Assembly: GCF_040149665.1 (NCBI RefSeq)
Contig: NZ_JBEFLP010000001.1
Location: forward strand, 558,001-622,000
Length of the DNA stretch: 64,000 nt
Source: Sulfitobacter sp. HNIBRBA3233
Lineage (GTDB): Bacteria; Pseudomonadota; Alphaproteobacteria; Rhodobacterales; Rhodobacteraceae
Direction: 5' to 3'
The notes under the pieces were generated by a model. That model was not told where the DNA came from, did no database searches, and saw nothing but the letters and a program-made list of their open reading frames with translations. Shown piece by piece: positions 53,494-62,993 of the stretch. Numbering within the stretch: position 1 is the stretch's first letter; each line of letters starts with the position of its first letter. Made by a program: the position numbers and the translations under genes.

Positions 53494-54471
53494 ATGACGC
53501 TCCCCTCTGCCCAGCTCGGCATCCTGTGCATGATCTGCGCGATGTTCGCCATTTCGCTGAACGACATGCTGATCAAGGCGCTGTCGGGTGGCTATCCGCT
53601 GCACCAGATCGTGTTTGTGCGCACCGCCATCGGTCTGGTCTTCACACTCGCGCTGCTGCGGTGGGAAGGTGGCTGGCACTTGCTGAAAACCCGCGCGCCC
53701 GGCCTGCATCTTCTGCGGGCGACACTGCTGGTGGGGGCGAATACGATTTTCTACGCCGCTTTCGTGACCATGCCGCTGGCGACCGCCAATGCGCTTTATT
53801 TCGTGGCACCGCTTCTGGTGTCTCTGCTGTCCGTGCCGATCCTGGGCGAGCGAATCGGACTGCGCCGGATTTTGGCGATTCTGGCCGGATTCGTCGGGGT
53901 TCTGGTGATGCTTGCGCCGCAGATGCGGGGTGCGGACGCGATTGGCTGGCTGGCGTTGCTGCCAGTGATCGCGGCCAGTTGCTACGCGCTTATGGCGGTG
54001 CTGACGCGCATGCTGGGCCGCGAGGCGCGCGCGTCGGCACTGGCCTTCTACGCGCAGGCGGCGTTTCTGGTGGTCAGCCTTGCGGTCTTTGCCGTGGCGG
54101 GGCAGGGGCAGTTCCTGAAGGAAGGGGCCAACGACAGCCTCGTGTTCCTCCTGCGCCCGTGGGTCTGGCCCGCCGAGGGCGACTGGGCCCCGTTCATCGG
54201 ATTGGGTCTGACATCGGCTGTGGTTGGATACACGATCTCGCAGGCCTACAGGCTGGCCAATGCCGCCACGGTGGCCCCGTTCGAATATATACTGCTGCTC
54301 TTCGCGCTGTTCTGGGGCTGGACGGTCTTTGGCGAATGGCCGCAACCGCTGGTGTTTGTCGGGGCGGCCATCATCGTGGCCGCCGGGATCTATGTATTCC
54401 TGCGCGAGCGGCGCGGCGGTTACCCGCGTTTGTCCTCGACGATCAGGCGCATCTGGTCCAGCGGCAGGTAG
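53494..54471 (+). CDS. DMT-family (EamA) transporter
   Basis: This 325-residue protein has ten predicted membrane helices and two EamA repeats (first with NDMLIKALSGGYPLHQIVFVRT, second from about residue 155). ATLLVGANTIFYAAFVTMPLATANALYF is typical. It exports or imports small metabolites of unknown kind. The last 17 codons overlap the 3' end of the convergent DsbA-like gene. Confidence 0.88.
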   Translation: MTLPSAQLGILCMICAMFAISLNDMLIKALSGGYPLHQIVFVRTAIGLVFTLALLRWEGGWHLLKTRAPGLHLLRATLLVGANTIFYAAFVTMPLATANALYFVAPLLVSLLSVPILGERIGLRRILAILAGFVGVLVMLAPQMRGADAIGWLALLPVIAASCYALMAVLTRMLGREARASALAFYAQAAFLVVSLAVFAVAGQGQFLKEGANDSLVFLLRPWVWPAEGDWAPFIGLGLTSAVVGYTISQAYRLANAATVAPFEYILLLFALFWGWTVFGEWPQPLVFVGAAIIVAAGIYVFLRERRGGYPRLSSTIRRIWSSGR

Positions 54472-55163
54472 CCGCGCAGCAGCTCGTCTTCCATCACGAA
54501 GGTCGGCGTGCCGGTGATCTGCAAGGCGCTGGCCAGCTCGCGGGTGCGCGCGATCTCGGCGGTGACCTCGTCGCTTTGCATCCGCGCTTCGATCGCGTCC
54601 ATATCGAGGCCGAAGGTGCTGCCCAGACGGCGCAGCGTGGGCATGGTGATGTCCCCGTTAAAGCTCATCAGCGCGTCATGCACGGCCATGTAGCTCTCGC
54701 CGCCCGACACCTGTTTTACCGCCACGGCAAACCGCGAGGCGAGCACGGATGCCTCCCCCAGAATCGGCAGTTCCTTGACGATCCAGCGGATGTTGCCGTC
54801 GCTCTCCAGCAACTCGGCCACCTCGGAGTGGGCGCGCTTGCAATAGCCGCAGCGGTAGTCGAGGAATTCGACCAGGGTGATGTCGCCCTCGGGATTGCCG
54901 CCGACGAAGGAAAATCCGTCGTTGAAAATCGCGTCGGCATTTTCGGTCACCAGCGATACATCGGCCTGTTCCTGCGCGGCGGCCTCACGTTCGCGCAGGA
55001 TATCGACGGCCTGCATGATGACTTCGGGGTTCTCGAACAGATAGGCGCGGACCTCGGCGCGGAACAGCGCGCGTTCCTCGTCGGTCATTTCCTTGAGGTC
55101 GGCTGCACCGGCGGGCAGGGCAAGGGCGCAGATCAGGGCGGTAGTGGCGGTCAGACGTTTCAT
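54420..55163 (-). CDS. periplasmic DsbA-family thiol-disulfide protein
   Basis: This 247-residue protein has a signal peptide (MKRLTATTALICALALPAGA) and an N-terminal helical segment with PEVIMQAVDILRERE. The thioredoxin-like domain has the CGYC active site in FLDYRCGYCKRAHSEV and a cis-Pro region GTPTFVME. The layout matches the Com1/ScsC-like subgroup. It starts four bases before the M48 gene's end, on the same strand as that gene. Confidence 0.9.
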   Translation of the reverse strand: MKRLTATTALICALALPAGAADLKEMTDEERALFRAEVRAYLFENPEVIMQAVDILREREAAAQEQADVSLVTENADAIFNDGFSFVGGNPEGDITLVEFLDYRCGYCKRAHSEVAELLESDGNIRWIVKELPILGEASVLASRFAVAVKQVSGGESYMAVHDALMSFNGDITMPTLRRLGSTFGLDMDAIEARMQSDEVTAEIARTRELASALQITGTPTFVMEDELLRGYLPLDQMRLIVEDKRG

Positions 55164-55167
55164 GGGC

Positions 55168-56499
55168 TCACTTTCGTTTTGCGGCGCGTTCGGCTGCAAT
55201 CAGCACATCCTGTGCCCGCTGCCAAGGGCCCGAGCCCGTGGCCAGCAGGCCTGTTGCGCGTTTGGCGTGGATGCCGGCATCTTTCAGCCGGCCTTGAAGG
55301 GCGAAGCGTTCAGCGGTCGTCAGGGCGGCCATGCCCGTCTGGCCGGTCTTGGCGTAGGCGGTGGCCAGATCGCGCAGCATGGAGCTGTCGCGGGTATCGG
55401 CGCTGCGTGATTTTTCAAGCGTTTGCAGGGCATTCTTCACCTGTCCGCCGGCCAGTTGCGCACGCCCCAGCCCCGACAGAAGCAGCGGATTGTTCGGTGC
55501 GCGCTGCACGGCGCTGGCGTAGGCGTTGATCGCGGCGCCGAAATTGCGCGTCTCGAGCAGGATCTGGCCTTTCTGGTCGCGCAGGAACGGATCATCGGGG
55601 CGCGCGGCGATGGCGCGGTCGATCGCTGCCAGCGCCTTCTGGGTCCGTGAATTGCGGTGATGGGCGATCGCCTCGCGCAGCAGACGCACATCGGCGTAAC
55701 GCTCCGAACCCAGCCGCCGCAGCGTCCAGGACGGCGCACGGGTATAGGCCGTGAGCTTGCCCTTGAGACGCGCGAACCAGTATTCCGCCGTGGCATCGGG
55801 CGGCAGCGCGCCATAGCTCGCGACATAGCCCGCCACCGCGCGCACGCGGTCGCGGCTCAGCGGGTGGCTGCGCAGGTAGGGATCCTGTCGTCCGACGCTC
55901 AGCGCCTCTTGTCCCTCGAATACCTTCAGCGTTTCCAAAAGCCCCTCGGGCGATGCCCCCGCAGAGCGCATGTAGCGCACGCCGGACTGGTCTGCCGAGG
56001 CTTCCTCGGCCCGGGTGTGGCTCAGGAACGACCGCTGCGCCGAACTGGCCGTGCCGAGCGCAATGCCGCCCGCGGCCTCTCCGCTGCCGGATGCCGCCGC
56101 GGCCAACGCCAGCGCAAGGCCAAGGCCCGCAATGGTGCGCGTATTGGCAAGGTTGGTCAGACGCCGCGTGATGTGCCCGTTGGCGATATGGGCGGCCTCA
56201 TGCGCGATCACCCCCTGCAGCATCGCTGCGGTGTCGAGTTTGTTGATCAGCCCGTAGTGGATGAAGATCGCGTCGTTGCTGACCACGAAGGCGTTGAGAC
56301 TGCTGTCATTGACCACCAGCACCTTGACCCGGCCGGGGCTCAGCCCCGCCGCGCGCAGGATCGGCGCGGCCAGACGGTCCAGCGCGTATTCCAGATCGGC
56401 GTCACGCAGCAGCGACGCCGATTGCGCCGGAGCGGCGAACGCCAGCGTCAAGACGATGGCCAGCATTGACGCCAGCCGGTGAATGGGATGAAACCGCAT
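55168..56499 (-). CDS. periplasmic M48-family metalloprotease with TPR region (BepA-like)
   Basis: This 443-residue protein has a signal peptide ending near PAQSA. The zinc motif HEAAH lies near residue 100, and the third ligand Glu is in EEASADQSGVRYM. The C-terminal half (about 270-440) consists of TPR-like helix pairs. It resembles BepA (YfgC), which degrades or assists outer-membrane protein assembly. It is followed directly by the DsbA-like gene; both act on envelope folding, so they are probably one operon. Confidence 0.9.
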   Translation of the reverse strand: MRFHPIHRLASMLAIVLTLAFAAPAQSASLLRDADLEYALDRLAAPILRAAGLSPGRVKVLVVNDSSLNAFVVSNDAIFIHYGLINKLDTAAMLQGVIAHEAAHIANGHITRRLTNLANTRTIAGLGLALALAAAASGSGEAAGGIALGTASSAQRSFLSHTRAEEASADQSGVRYMRSAGASPEGLLETLKVFEGQEALSVGRQDPYLRSHPLSRDRVRAVAGYVASYGALPPDATAEYWFARLKGKLTAYTRAPSWTLRRLGSERYADVRLLREAIAHHRNSRTQKALAAIDRAIAARPDDPFLRDQKGQILLETRNFGAAINAYASAVQRAPNNPLLLSGLGRAQLAGGQVKNALQTLEKSRSADTRDSSMLRDLATAYAKTGQTGMAALTTAERFALQGRLKDAGIHAKRATGLLATGSGPWQRAQDVLIAAERAAKRK

Positions 56500-56523
56500 G
56501 GTGCGTACTCTAGGAGGCCCGTG

Positions 56524-57666
56524 ATGCGAAATTCAAGCCGATCCCGTGTCGATCCCTTTATTGTGATGGATGTCATGCAAGCCGCCGCCGACGCCGAAGC
56601 GGCAGGCCGCCACATCATCCACATGGAGGTCGGGCAGCCCGGCACCGGTGCGCCCAGGGCCGCGACCGAAGCGCTTGCGCGCGCGATGGACGAGGGCCCG
56701 CTGGGCTATACCGTGGCGCTGGGTCTGCCCGCCCTGCGCGCACGTGTCGCACGCCTCTACGGCGACTGGTACAATGTCGATCTCGATCCCGCGCGGGTGG
56801 TGATCACGCCCGGATCATCGGGGGGGTTCATCCTCGCCTTTACCGCGCTTTTCGACAGTGGCGACAGGGTGGGCATCGGCGCGCCGGGCTATCCGAGCTA
56901 TCGCCAGATCCTCGGGGCGCTGGGGATGGTGCCTGTCGATCTGCAAACCGCACCGGAAAACCGTCTGCAACCGGTTCCTGACGATTTCGCCGGACTGGAT
57001 CTGGCGGGGCTGATGGTGGCATCCCCCGCCAATCCCTCGGGTACGATGCTGGACCGTCCCGCGATGAAGGCGCTGATCGACGCCTGTGCGGCAAGCGGCA
57101 CGTCCTTCATCTCGGACGAGATCTATCACGGGATCGAATACGAGAAGAAAGCCGTGACAGCGCTTGAAATCACCGACGAGGCCTATGTGATCAACTCGTT
57201 CTCGAAGTATTTCTCGATGACCGGATGGCGCGTGGGCTGGATGGTAGTCCCCGAGGAACAGGTCCGCGTGGTCGAGCGGATCGCGCAGAACATGTTCATC
57301 TGCGCCCCCCACGCCAGTCAGGTCGCGGCCCTTGCCGCGATGGATTGCGACGATGAATTGCAAGCCAATATGGATGTCTACCGCGCCAACCGCGCGCTGA
57401 TGCTCGACGGGTTGCCGAAGGCCGGATTTACCCGCATCGCGCCGCCCGACGGCGCCTTCTATGTCTATGCGGACGTCAGCGACATCACCGACGACAGCCG
57501 CGCACTGGCCGCCGAGATTCTGGAAAAGGCGGGTGTGGCCGTCACACCGGGTCTAGATTTCGATCCCGTTCGCGGGCATCGGACCTTGCGGTTTTCCTAC
57601 GCCCGCAGCACCGCGGACATCGAGGAAGGTCTGGCACGCCTGAAGCGGTTCATGGACGCGCGCTGA
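56524..57666 (+). CDS. class I/II PLP-dependent aminotransferase
   Basis: This 380-residue enzyme has the PLP lysine in NSFSKYFSMTGWRVGW, with upstream ASPANPSGTML and SDEIYHGIEY and the C-terminal Arg in LRFSYAR. The ATG at 56524 follows AGGAGG; a start further upstream would overlap the divergent protease gene. The substrate amino acid cannot be told. Confidence 0.9.
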   Translation: MRNSSRSRVDPFIVMDVMQAAADAEAAGRHIIHMEVGQPGTGAPRAATEALARAMDEGPLGYTVALGLPALRARVARLYGDWYNVDLDPARVVITPGSSGGFILAFTALFDSGDRVGIGAPGYPSYRQILGALGMVPVDLQTAPENRLQPVPDDFAGLDLAGLMVASPANPSGTMLDRPAMKALIDACAASGTSFISDEIYHGIEYEKKAVTALEITDEAYVINSFSKYFSMTGWRVGWMVVPEEQVRVVERIAQNMFICAPHASQVAALAAMDCDDELQANMDVYRANRALMLDGLPKAGFTRIAPPDGAFYVYADVSDITDDSRALAAEILEKAGVAVTPGLDFDPVRGHRTLRFSYARSTADIEEGLARLKRFMDAR

Positions 57667-57741
57667 ACGCTGGATCGTGCCGCGCGCGGATGTTATGCTG
57701 CGCCAAACGGCCCCGTTAAAACCCAGACCGTCAGAGCAGCC

Positions 57742-58956
57742 ATGAAACGCGTTTTCCTCAGCCTTATCTGTGTATTGGGCCTGATACCGCAGGTATCGGC
57801 GCAAGAAATGCTGGCGCTGGCGCGCGTCGATCCCGCCGCCAGCACGGTCGAGGACGGCTGGTTCGGGCGCAGCACGCTGAGACTGCATCTCAGCCAGGGG
57901 GTGCCGTTCCGGGTCTTCACGCTCGACGATCCCGCGCGGTTGATCGTCGACTTCCGCGAGGCAGATTTCAGCGGCGTAAGCGAATCCGACCTGCTGGCCG
58001 AGCCCGGCAGGATCGCGGCGCTGCGTTTCGGCGCGTTCCAGCCCGGCTGGTCACGGCTGGTGGCGCAGCTGTCCGAACCGATGCTGCCGGTCGAGATCGG
58101 GATGCCCGTCGGCCGCGACGATGGCCGCGCGGTGCTTGAGATCAGCCTGAAATCGGTGGCGCCCGAAGACTTTGCCGCAGCCGCCGGCGCGCCTGCGGAC
58201 CCGAACTGGGCGCCCGCCTTCCTGCAACCCGCGCCGCCGCCCGATCCGCAGGACGACCGTTTCGTCGTGGTCATCGACCCCGGCCACGGCGGCATCGACC
58301 CCGGCGCCGAGGCCGAGGGCGTGGCCGAAAAGGACCTGATGCTGAGCTTTGCGCGGCTGCTGGCCGATACGCTCCGCCGCGCGGGAGTAGAGGCGATCCT
58401 GACCCGCGACGACGATATTTTCGTCGCCCTCGAAAGCCGTGTCGCGATCGCACATCAGGCGCGGGGCGATCTGTTCCTGTCGCTCCATGCCGACAGCCTC
58501 AGCGAGGGCGGCGCGAAGGGAGCCACGGTCTATACCCTATCCGAAGAAGCATCCGACGCGGCGACAGAACACCTTGCGGCGCGCCACGACCGGTCGGATA
58601 TCATCGCCGGTGCCGATCTGACCGGATCGGACGATCAGGTGGCCGGCGTGTTGCTGGATCTGGCCCGCCAGGAGACCGAACCACGCTCCGAAGCGCTGGC
58701 GCAAACGCTGGCTGCGGGCATGAAAGAGGCGGGCGGCCCGATGAACCGGCGGCCCCTCAGGCGGGCCGGTTTTTCGGTCCTGAAGTCGGCGGATATTCCT
58801 TCGGTGCTGGTCGAGATCGGGTTTCTGAGCTCGAAACGCGATCTGGCGAACCTGCGCGATCCGGTCTGGCGGCAGGGCATGGCCGAAGGCATGGCGCGCG
58901 GCATCCTGCGCTGGCGCGACGAAGACGCCGCACGCGCCGCACTGGTCCGCCAGTAG
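57742..58956 (+). CDS. amiC: N-acetylmuramoyl-L-alanine amidase with AMIN domain (AmiC-type)
   Basis: This 404-residue exported protein has a signal peptide (1-20, ending VSAQ), an N-terminal AMIN domain (about 30-130) and a C-terminal Amidase_3 domain. Zinc and catalytic residues appear in VIDPGHGGIDPGAE, SLHADS and VLVEIGFLSSKRD. It splits daughter cell walls at division. It lies just ahead of the PBP1A gene, as in many alphaproteobacteria. Confidence 0.92.
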   Translation: MKRVFLSLICVLGLIPQVSAQEMLALARVDPAASTVEDGWFGRSTLRLHLSQGVPFRVFTLDDPARLIVDFREADFSGVSESDLLAEPGRIAALRFGAFQPGWSRLVAQLSEPMLPVEIGMPVGRDDGRAVLEISLKSVAPEDFAAAAGAPADPNWAPAFLQPAPPPDPQDDRFVVVIDPGHGGIDPGAEAEGVAEKDLMLSFARLLADTLRRAGVEAILTRDDDIFVALESRVAIAHQARGDLFLSLHADSLSEGGAKGATVYTLSEEASDAATEHLAARHDRSDIIAGADLTGSDDQVAGVLLDLARQETEPRSEALAQTLAAGMKEAGGPMNRRPLRRAGFSVLKSADIPSVLVEIGFLSSKRDLANLRDPVWRQGMAEGMARGILRWRDEDAARAALVRQ

Positions 58957-59085
58957 TCGCGCCTGCAAGGCGCACCGCACGCCGGAGCCGGCACATTGTC
59001 AACAGATCGTGATCCGGCGGGGGCCAATACGCTCTTTTCATGGGGTTACTGGGCGAAATATCGCGGGTTTCGGCCAAGGCTTGTT

Positions 59086-59114
59086 TTGACCCTGCCGGTC
59101 GCAGCGGCTATAGG
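59086..59114 (+). promoter_or_regulatory. sigma70-type promoter of the PBP1A gene
   Basis: TTGACC and TATAGG are 17 bases apart, 40 bases before the GTG start at 59154. Confidence 0.65.
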
Positions 59115-59153
59115 TTTTTGACTACAGTCAGCCGTTTCAAGGAGCTGCGCGCG

Positions 59154-61694
59154 GTGTTTCGTTTTATCCTGTCCTTCTTCGGAGGGATCTTTACCACTCT
59201 GACAATGTCTGTCGGCATGGTCGCGCTGACCATCGGTGCCGTCTTCTGGATGTACGGGCGCGACCTGCCCAGTCACGAATCCCTCGCCCAGTACACGCCG
59301 CCGACGATCAGCCGGATCTATTCCGGTCAGGGCAAGCTGATTGACGAATTCGCGACCGAACGCCGCCTTTTCGCACCGGCCAACACGATTCCGGATCTGG
59401 TGAAACAGGCGTTCATCTCGGCCGAGGACAAGAATTTCTACCAGCACGACGGCTACGATCTGCGCGGCATCGGTGCGGCGGCGGTGGACGCGGTGAAATC
59501 GCGCGGCCGCGACGTGCGCGGTGCGTCGACGATCACCCAGCAGGTGATGAAGAACTTCCTTCTGTCCGGTGACCGCCGCGCGGAACGCAAGATCAAGGAA
59601 ATCATCCTTGCCGCGCGTCTGGAAGAAACCCTCGACAAGGAAAAGATCCTCGAACTCTACCTGAACGAAATCTTTCTGGGTCAGAACTCCTATGGCGTGG
59701 CGGCGGCCAGCCAGACCTATTTCAACAAGACGCTGGGCGAACTGGCGCCGCATGAGGCGGCGTTCCTTGCGTCCTTGCCCAAGGCCCCGTCGGATTACCA
59801 TCCGGTGCGCCGCAAGGACCGTCTGCTGGCGCGGCGGAACTTCGTTCTGCGCGAGATGAAGGAAAACGGGTATCTCACCGAAGCGGTCTACCAGCGCGAG
59901 CGCGCCGCGCCGCTGCGGTCGGTCCAGAACGGCGATTTCGAAAGCTTCAAGGCAGAGCTGCCGCCGCGCGACTATTTCACGGATGAAATCCGCCGCCAGC
60001 TGTCCGAAGATTTCGGCGAGGGCGAATTCTTTACCGGCGGGCTGACCGTGCGCGCCACGATCGACAACGAGATGCAGCCGATCGCCGCAGAAGCGCTGCG
60101 CCGCCAGCTTGAGCAATTCGACCGCGGGCAGGGCGTCTGGCGCGGCACCGGCCTGACGCTGCCCGCTTCCGCGCTGGAAAGCGAACAGGCGTGGCGCGAT
60201 GCACTGGCCGATACCCGCGTGCCGCGCGACATCTTCCTTGAAACGCAATGGTATCCGGCGGTGGTTCTCGAAGTCGGCGCAAAGGGCGCACGTCTGGGGA
60301 TCGAGGATACGCCCACCGAAGAGGGCGGCAACTGGGTTCCGCCGAACGACATGGAATGGGCCCGCCCGCGGCTGGAGAACGGCAAGCTGGGCAATCGCGG
60401 CGATCTGGTATCGGTGGGCGATGTGGTGCTGGTGCGCCGCATGGTGACCGACGCGGACGGCAGTTTCATCCGCTGGACACTGCGGCAGGTGCCGGAAGTG
60501 CAGGGCGCCTTCGCGGCGATGGACGTCAACACCGGCCGCGTCATCGCGATGCAGGGCGGCTTCAGCTATCAGGACAGCGTCTTCAACCGTGCGACACAGG
60601 CCAAGCGCCAGCCGGGATCGAGCTTCAAGCCCTTCGTCTATGCCTCGGCGCTCGACAGCGGCTATACCCCGGCGACAATTGTTGTGGACGCGCCCATCGA
60701 GATCAACACACCGCAGGGTGTCTGGCGGCCCAAGAACGCGTCGAACCGGTACTACGGGCCGACCCCGCTGCGCACAGGGATCGAACAGTCGCGTAACCTG
60801 ATGACCATCCGGCTGGCGCAAGAGGTCGGCATGGACGTGGTCGGCGAATACGCCGAACGCTTCGGTGTCTACGAGAACCTGTCACCGGTGCTGGCCAACG
60901 CGCTGGGATCCCAGGAAACGACGCTCTACCAGATGGTCGCGGCCTACGCGATGTTCGCCAACGGCGGCGAACGGGTCGAACCGACGCTGGTTGACCGGGT
61001 GCAGGACCGCTACGGGCGGACCGTCTACAAACACGACAAGCGCGTGTGCAACGATTGCGCGCTGCCGACGCTGCCTGCGGGCACCGCGCCGCGTGTCGTC
61101 TCCAACCGCGAGCGGGTGATGGACCCGGTCACCGCCTACCAGCTGACTTCGATGATGCGCGGCGTGGTCGAGCGTGGCACGGCCCGCAAGGCGGTCGATC
61201 TGGGCGTGCCGACCGCGGGCAAGACCGGCACGACCAACGACGCGAAGGACGTGTGGTTCATCGGCTTCACGAACAACATCGTCGCGGGCTGCTACATCGG
61301 CTATGACCAGCCGCGCAGCATGGGCAGCGGCGCCTCGGGCGGCGGCATGTGCGGGCCTGTGTTCCAGCGGTTCATGTCCAAGGCCGTGCAGAAATACGGT
61401 GGCGGCAAGTTCCAGGTCCCCGACGGGTGCCAGTTCATCAACATCGACCGCTTTTCGGGCGCGCGTCTGAGCGACAATGCCTCAGGTGCCAACGTCGTGT
61501 CGGAATGTTTCCGCGAAGGCGAAACGCCGATCTTCGGCATCACCTTCGACGGCGGCTTTGCCATGGGGGCGGATCTGCCGCTGGTGGACGAACTCGGCGG
61601 TGGCGGACGTCAGGTCACCACATCCACGGGCCGCAAGGCCGTGGTCGGGCCGAAGGCGGGCTTCGGCACGCTCAGCTCGGGCGGCCTGTACTGA
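59154..61694 (+). CDS. mrcA: penicillin-binding protein 1A
   Basis: This 846-residue bifunctional enzyme polymerises and crosslinks peptidoglycan. A single N-terminal membrane helix is followed by the GT51 transglycosylase (EDKNFYQHDGYD, GASTITQQVMKNFLL). The transpeptidase has the active Ser in RQPGSSFKPF, the SxN motif in SRN and KTGT in AGKTGTTNDAKDVWF. The start is taken as GTG at 59154, with AAGGAG nine bases upstream and a promoter just before; an ATG at 59040 would place the promoter inside the gene. Confidence 0.95.
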   Translation: MFRFILSFFGGIFTTLTMSVGMVALTIGAVFWMYGRDLPSHESLAQYTPPTISRIYSGQGKLIDEFATERRLFAPANTIPDLVKQAFISAEDKNFYQHDGYDLRGIGAAAVDAVKSRGRDVRGASTITQQVMKNFLLSGDRRAERKIKEIILAARLEETLDKEKILELYLNEIFLGQNSYGVAAASQTYFNKTLGELAPHEAAFLASLPKAPSDYHPVRRKDRLLARRNFVLREMKENGYLTEAVYQRERAAPLRSVQNGDFESFKAELPPRDYFTDEIRRQLSEDFGEGEFFTGGLTVRATIDNEMQPIAAEALRRQLEQFDRGQGVWRGTGLTLPASALESEQAWRDALADTRVPRDIFLETQWYPAVVLEVGAKGARLGIEDTPTEEGGNWVPPNDMEWARPRLENGKLGNRGDLVSVGDVVLVRRMVTDADGSFIRWTLRQVPEVQGAFAAMDVNTGRVIAMQGGFSYQDSVFNRATQAKRQPGSSFKPFVYASALDSGYTPATIVVDAPIEINTPQGVWRPKNASNRYYGPTPLRTGIEQSRNLMTIRLAQEVGMDVVGEYAERFGVYENLSPVLANALGSQETTLYQMVAAYAMFANGGERVEPTLVDRVQDRYGRTVYKHDKRVCNDCALPTLPAGTAPRVVSNRERVMDPVTAYQLTSMMRGVVERGTARKAVDLGVPTAGKTGTTNDAKDVWFIGFTNNIVAGCYIGYDQPRSMGSGASGGGMCGPVFQRFMSKAVQKYGGGKFQVPDGCQFINIDRFSGARLSDNASGANVVSECFREGETPIFGITFDGGFAMGADLPLVDELGGGGRQVTTSTGRKAVVGPKAGFGTLSSGGLY

Positions 61695-61803
61695 CCGGCA
61701 GCGGCGGCGCGGCGGTGCCTTCCGCCCTGTCGCGCCGGTGATCCAACCGCTTGCCGCGCCCCGCGCGCTGGTCTATTCGGAGGGGACCGAATGAGAGGCC
61801 GAA

Positions 61804-62928
61804 ATGCGCGCAGAAGCACAGAACACCGTCGAGGAAATCCGCAAGTCGCTTGAGCTTTTGGCCCAGCGTCTGAACGTCGAGACCGCCCAGTACCGGCTGG
61901 AGGAATTCAACGCCCGTGTCGAGGATCCCAACCTGTGGGACGATCCCGAGGCGGCGCAAAAGCTGATGCGCGAACGTCAGGCGCTGGTCGATGCGATCGA
62001 CACCTACGAAGGCATCAAGACCGACCTGCAGGACAACATCGACCTGATCGAACTCGGCGAGATGGAAAGCGACGAGGAAGTCATCGCCGAAGCCGAGGCA
62101 ACGCTGAAGGCACTGGCCAAGAAAGCCGCCCAGAAAGAGCTCGAAGCGCTGCTGAACGGCGAGGCGGACAGCAACGATACCTTCCTCGAGATCAACGCGG
62201 GTGCGGGCGGGACCGAGTCCTGCGACTGGGCGTCGATGCTGGCGCGCATGTACGTCCGCTGGGCGGAAAAGAAGGGCTACAAGGTCGAGCTTCAGGCCGA
62301 GAGCGCCGGCGAAGAGGCCGGGATCAAATCCGCGACCTACAAGATCGAGGGCCACAACGCCTACGGCTGGCTGAAATCCGAAAGCGGCGTGCACCGGCTG
62401 GTGCGGATCAGCCCCTTCGACAGCGCGGCCAAGCGGCACACGTCCTTCACTTCGGTGAAGGTCTATCCGGTCGTCGACGACAATATCGAGATCGAGGTGA
62501 ACCCCTCCGACATCCGCATCGACACCTACCGCTCCTCGGGCGCGGGCGGCCAGCACGTCAACACCACCGACTCCGCCGTGCGGATCACGCACCATCCCAC
62601 GGGCATTGTGGTGACCTCCTCCGAGAAGTCGCAGCACCAGAACCGCGATATCGCCATGAAGGCGCTGAAATCGCGGCTCTACCAGATGGAGTTGGACAAA
62701 CGCTCGGCCCTCGTGAACGAGGCCCACGAAAGCGCGGGTGACGCAGGCTGGGGCAACCAGATCCGCTCCTACGTGCTGCAACCCTACCAGATGGTCAAAG
62801 ACCTGCGGACGAATTACGAGACTTCCGATACCAAGGGCGTGCTCGATGGCAACCTTGACGGGCTGATGGGCGCCACGCTGGCGCTTGCGGTCTCCGGCAA
62901 AAGCCGCGCCGAGGCACAGGGCGAGTAG
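61804..62928 (+). CDS. prfB: peptide chain release factor 2
   Basis: This 374-residue factor ends translation at UGA and UAA. The GGQ peptidyl-hydrolysis motif is in [16 protein letters not shown] and the stop-reading SPF tripeptide is in VRISPFDS. The reading frame is unbroken, with no sign of the early in-frame stop and programmed frameshift used by E. coli. It follows PBP1A by 109 bases. Confidence 0.97.
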   Translation: MRAEAQNTVEEIRKSLELLAQRLNVETAQYRLEEFNARVEDPNLWDDPEAAQKLMRERQALVDAIDTYEGIKTDLQDNIDLIELGEMESDEEVIAEAEATLKALAKKAAQKELEALLNGEADSNDTFLEINAGAGGTESCDWASMLARMYVRWAEKKGYKVELQAESAGEEAGIKSATYKIEGHNAYGWLKSESGVHRLVRISPFDSAAKRHTSFTSVKVYPVVDDNIEIEVNPSDIRIDTYRSSGAGGQHVNTTDSAVRITHHPTGIVVTSSEKSQHQNRDIAMKALKSRLYQMELDKRSALVNEAHESAGDAGWGNQIRSYVLQPYQMVKDLRTNYETSDTKGVLDGNLDGLMGATLALAVSGKSRAEAQGE

Positions 62929-62935
62929 ATCCGCA

Positions 62936-62955
62936 CCCGTCGCATGCGCGACGGG
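62936..62955 (+). terminator. hairpin after prfB
   Basis: An 8-bp perfect stem CCCGTCGC/GCGACGGG closes ATGC seven bases after the stop. There is no T run. Confidence 0.45.
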
Positions 62956-62993
62956 GATTGCGCGGGTAGGGCCACCCGTGGTTTTCTGCAGCC

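Noticed and set aside
59046..60821. Minus-strand frame of 591 codons opposite the PBP1A gene
   Set aside because: The plus strand encodes all PBP1A motifs; the antisense product has no domain.
61804..61900. Programmed frameshift in prfB
   Set aside because: The frame is open from the start with no early stop and no shift-site context, so release factor 2 is made directly.
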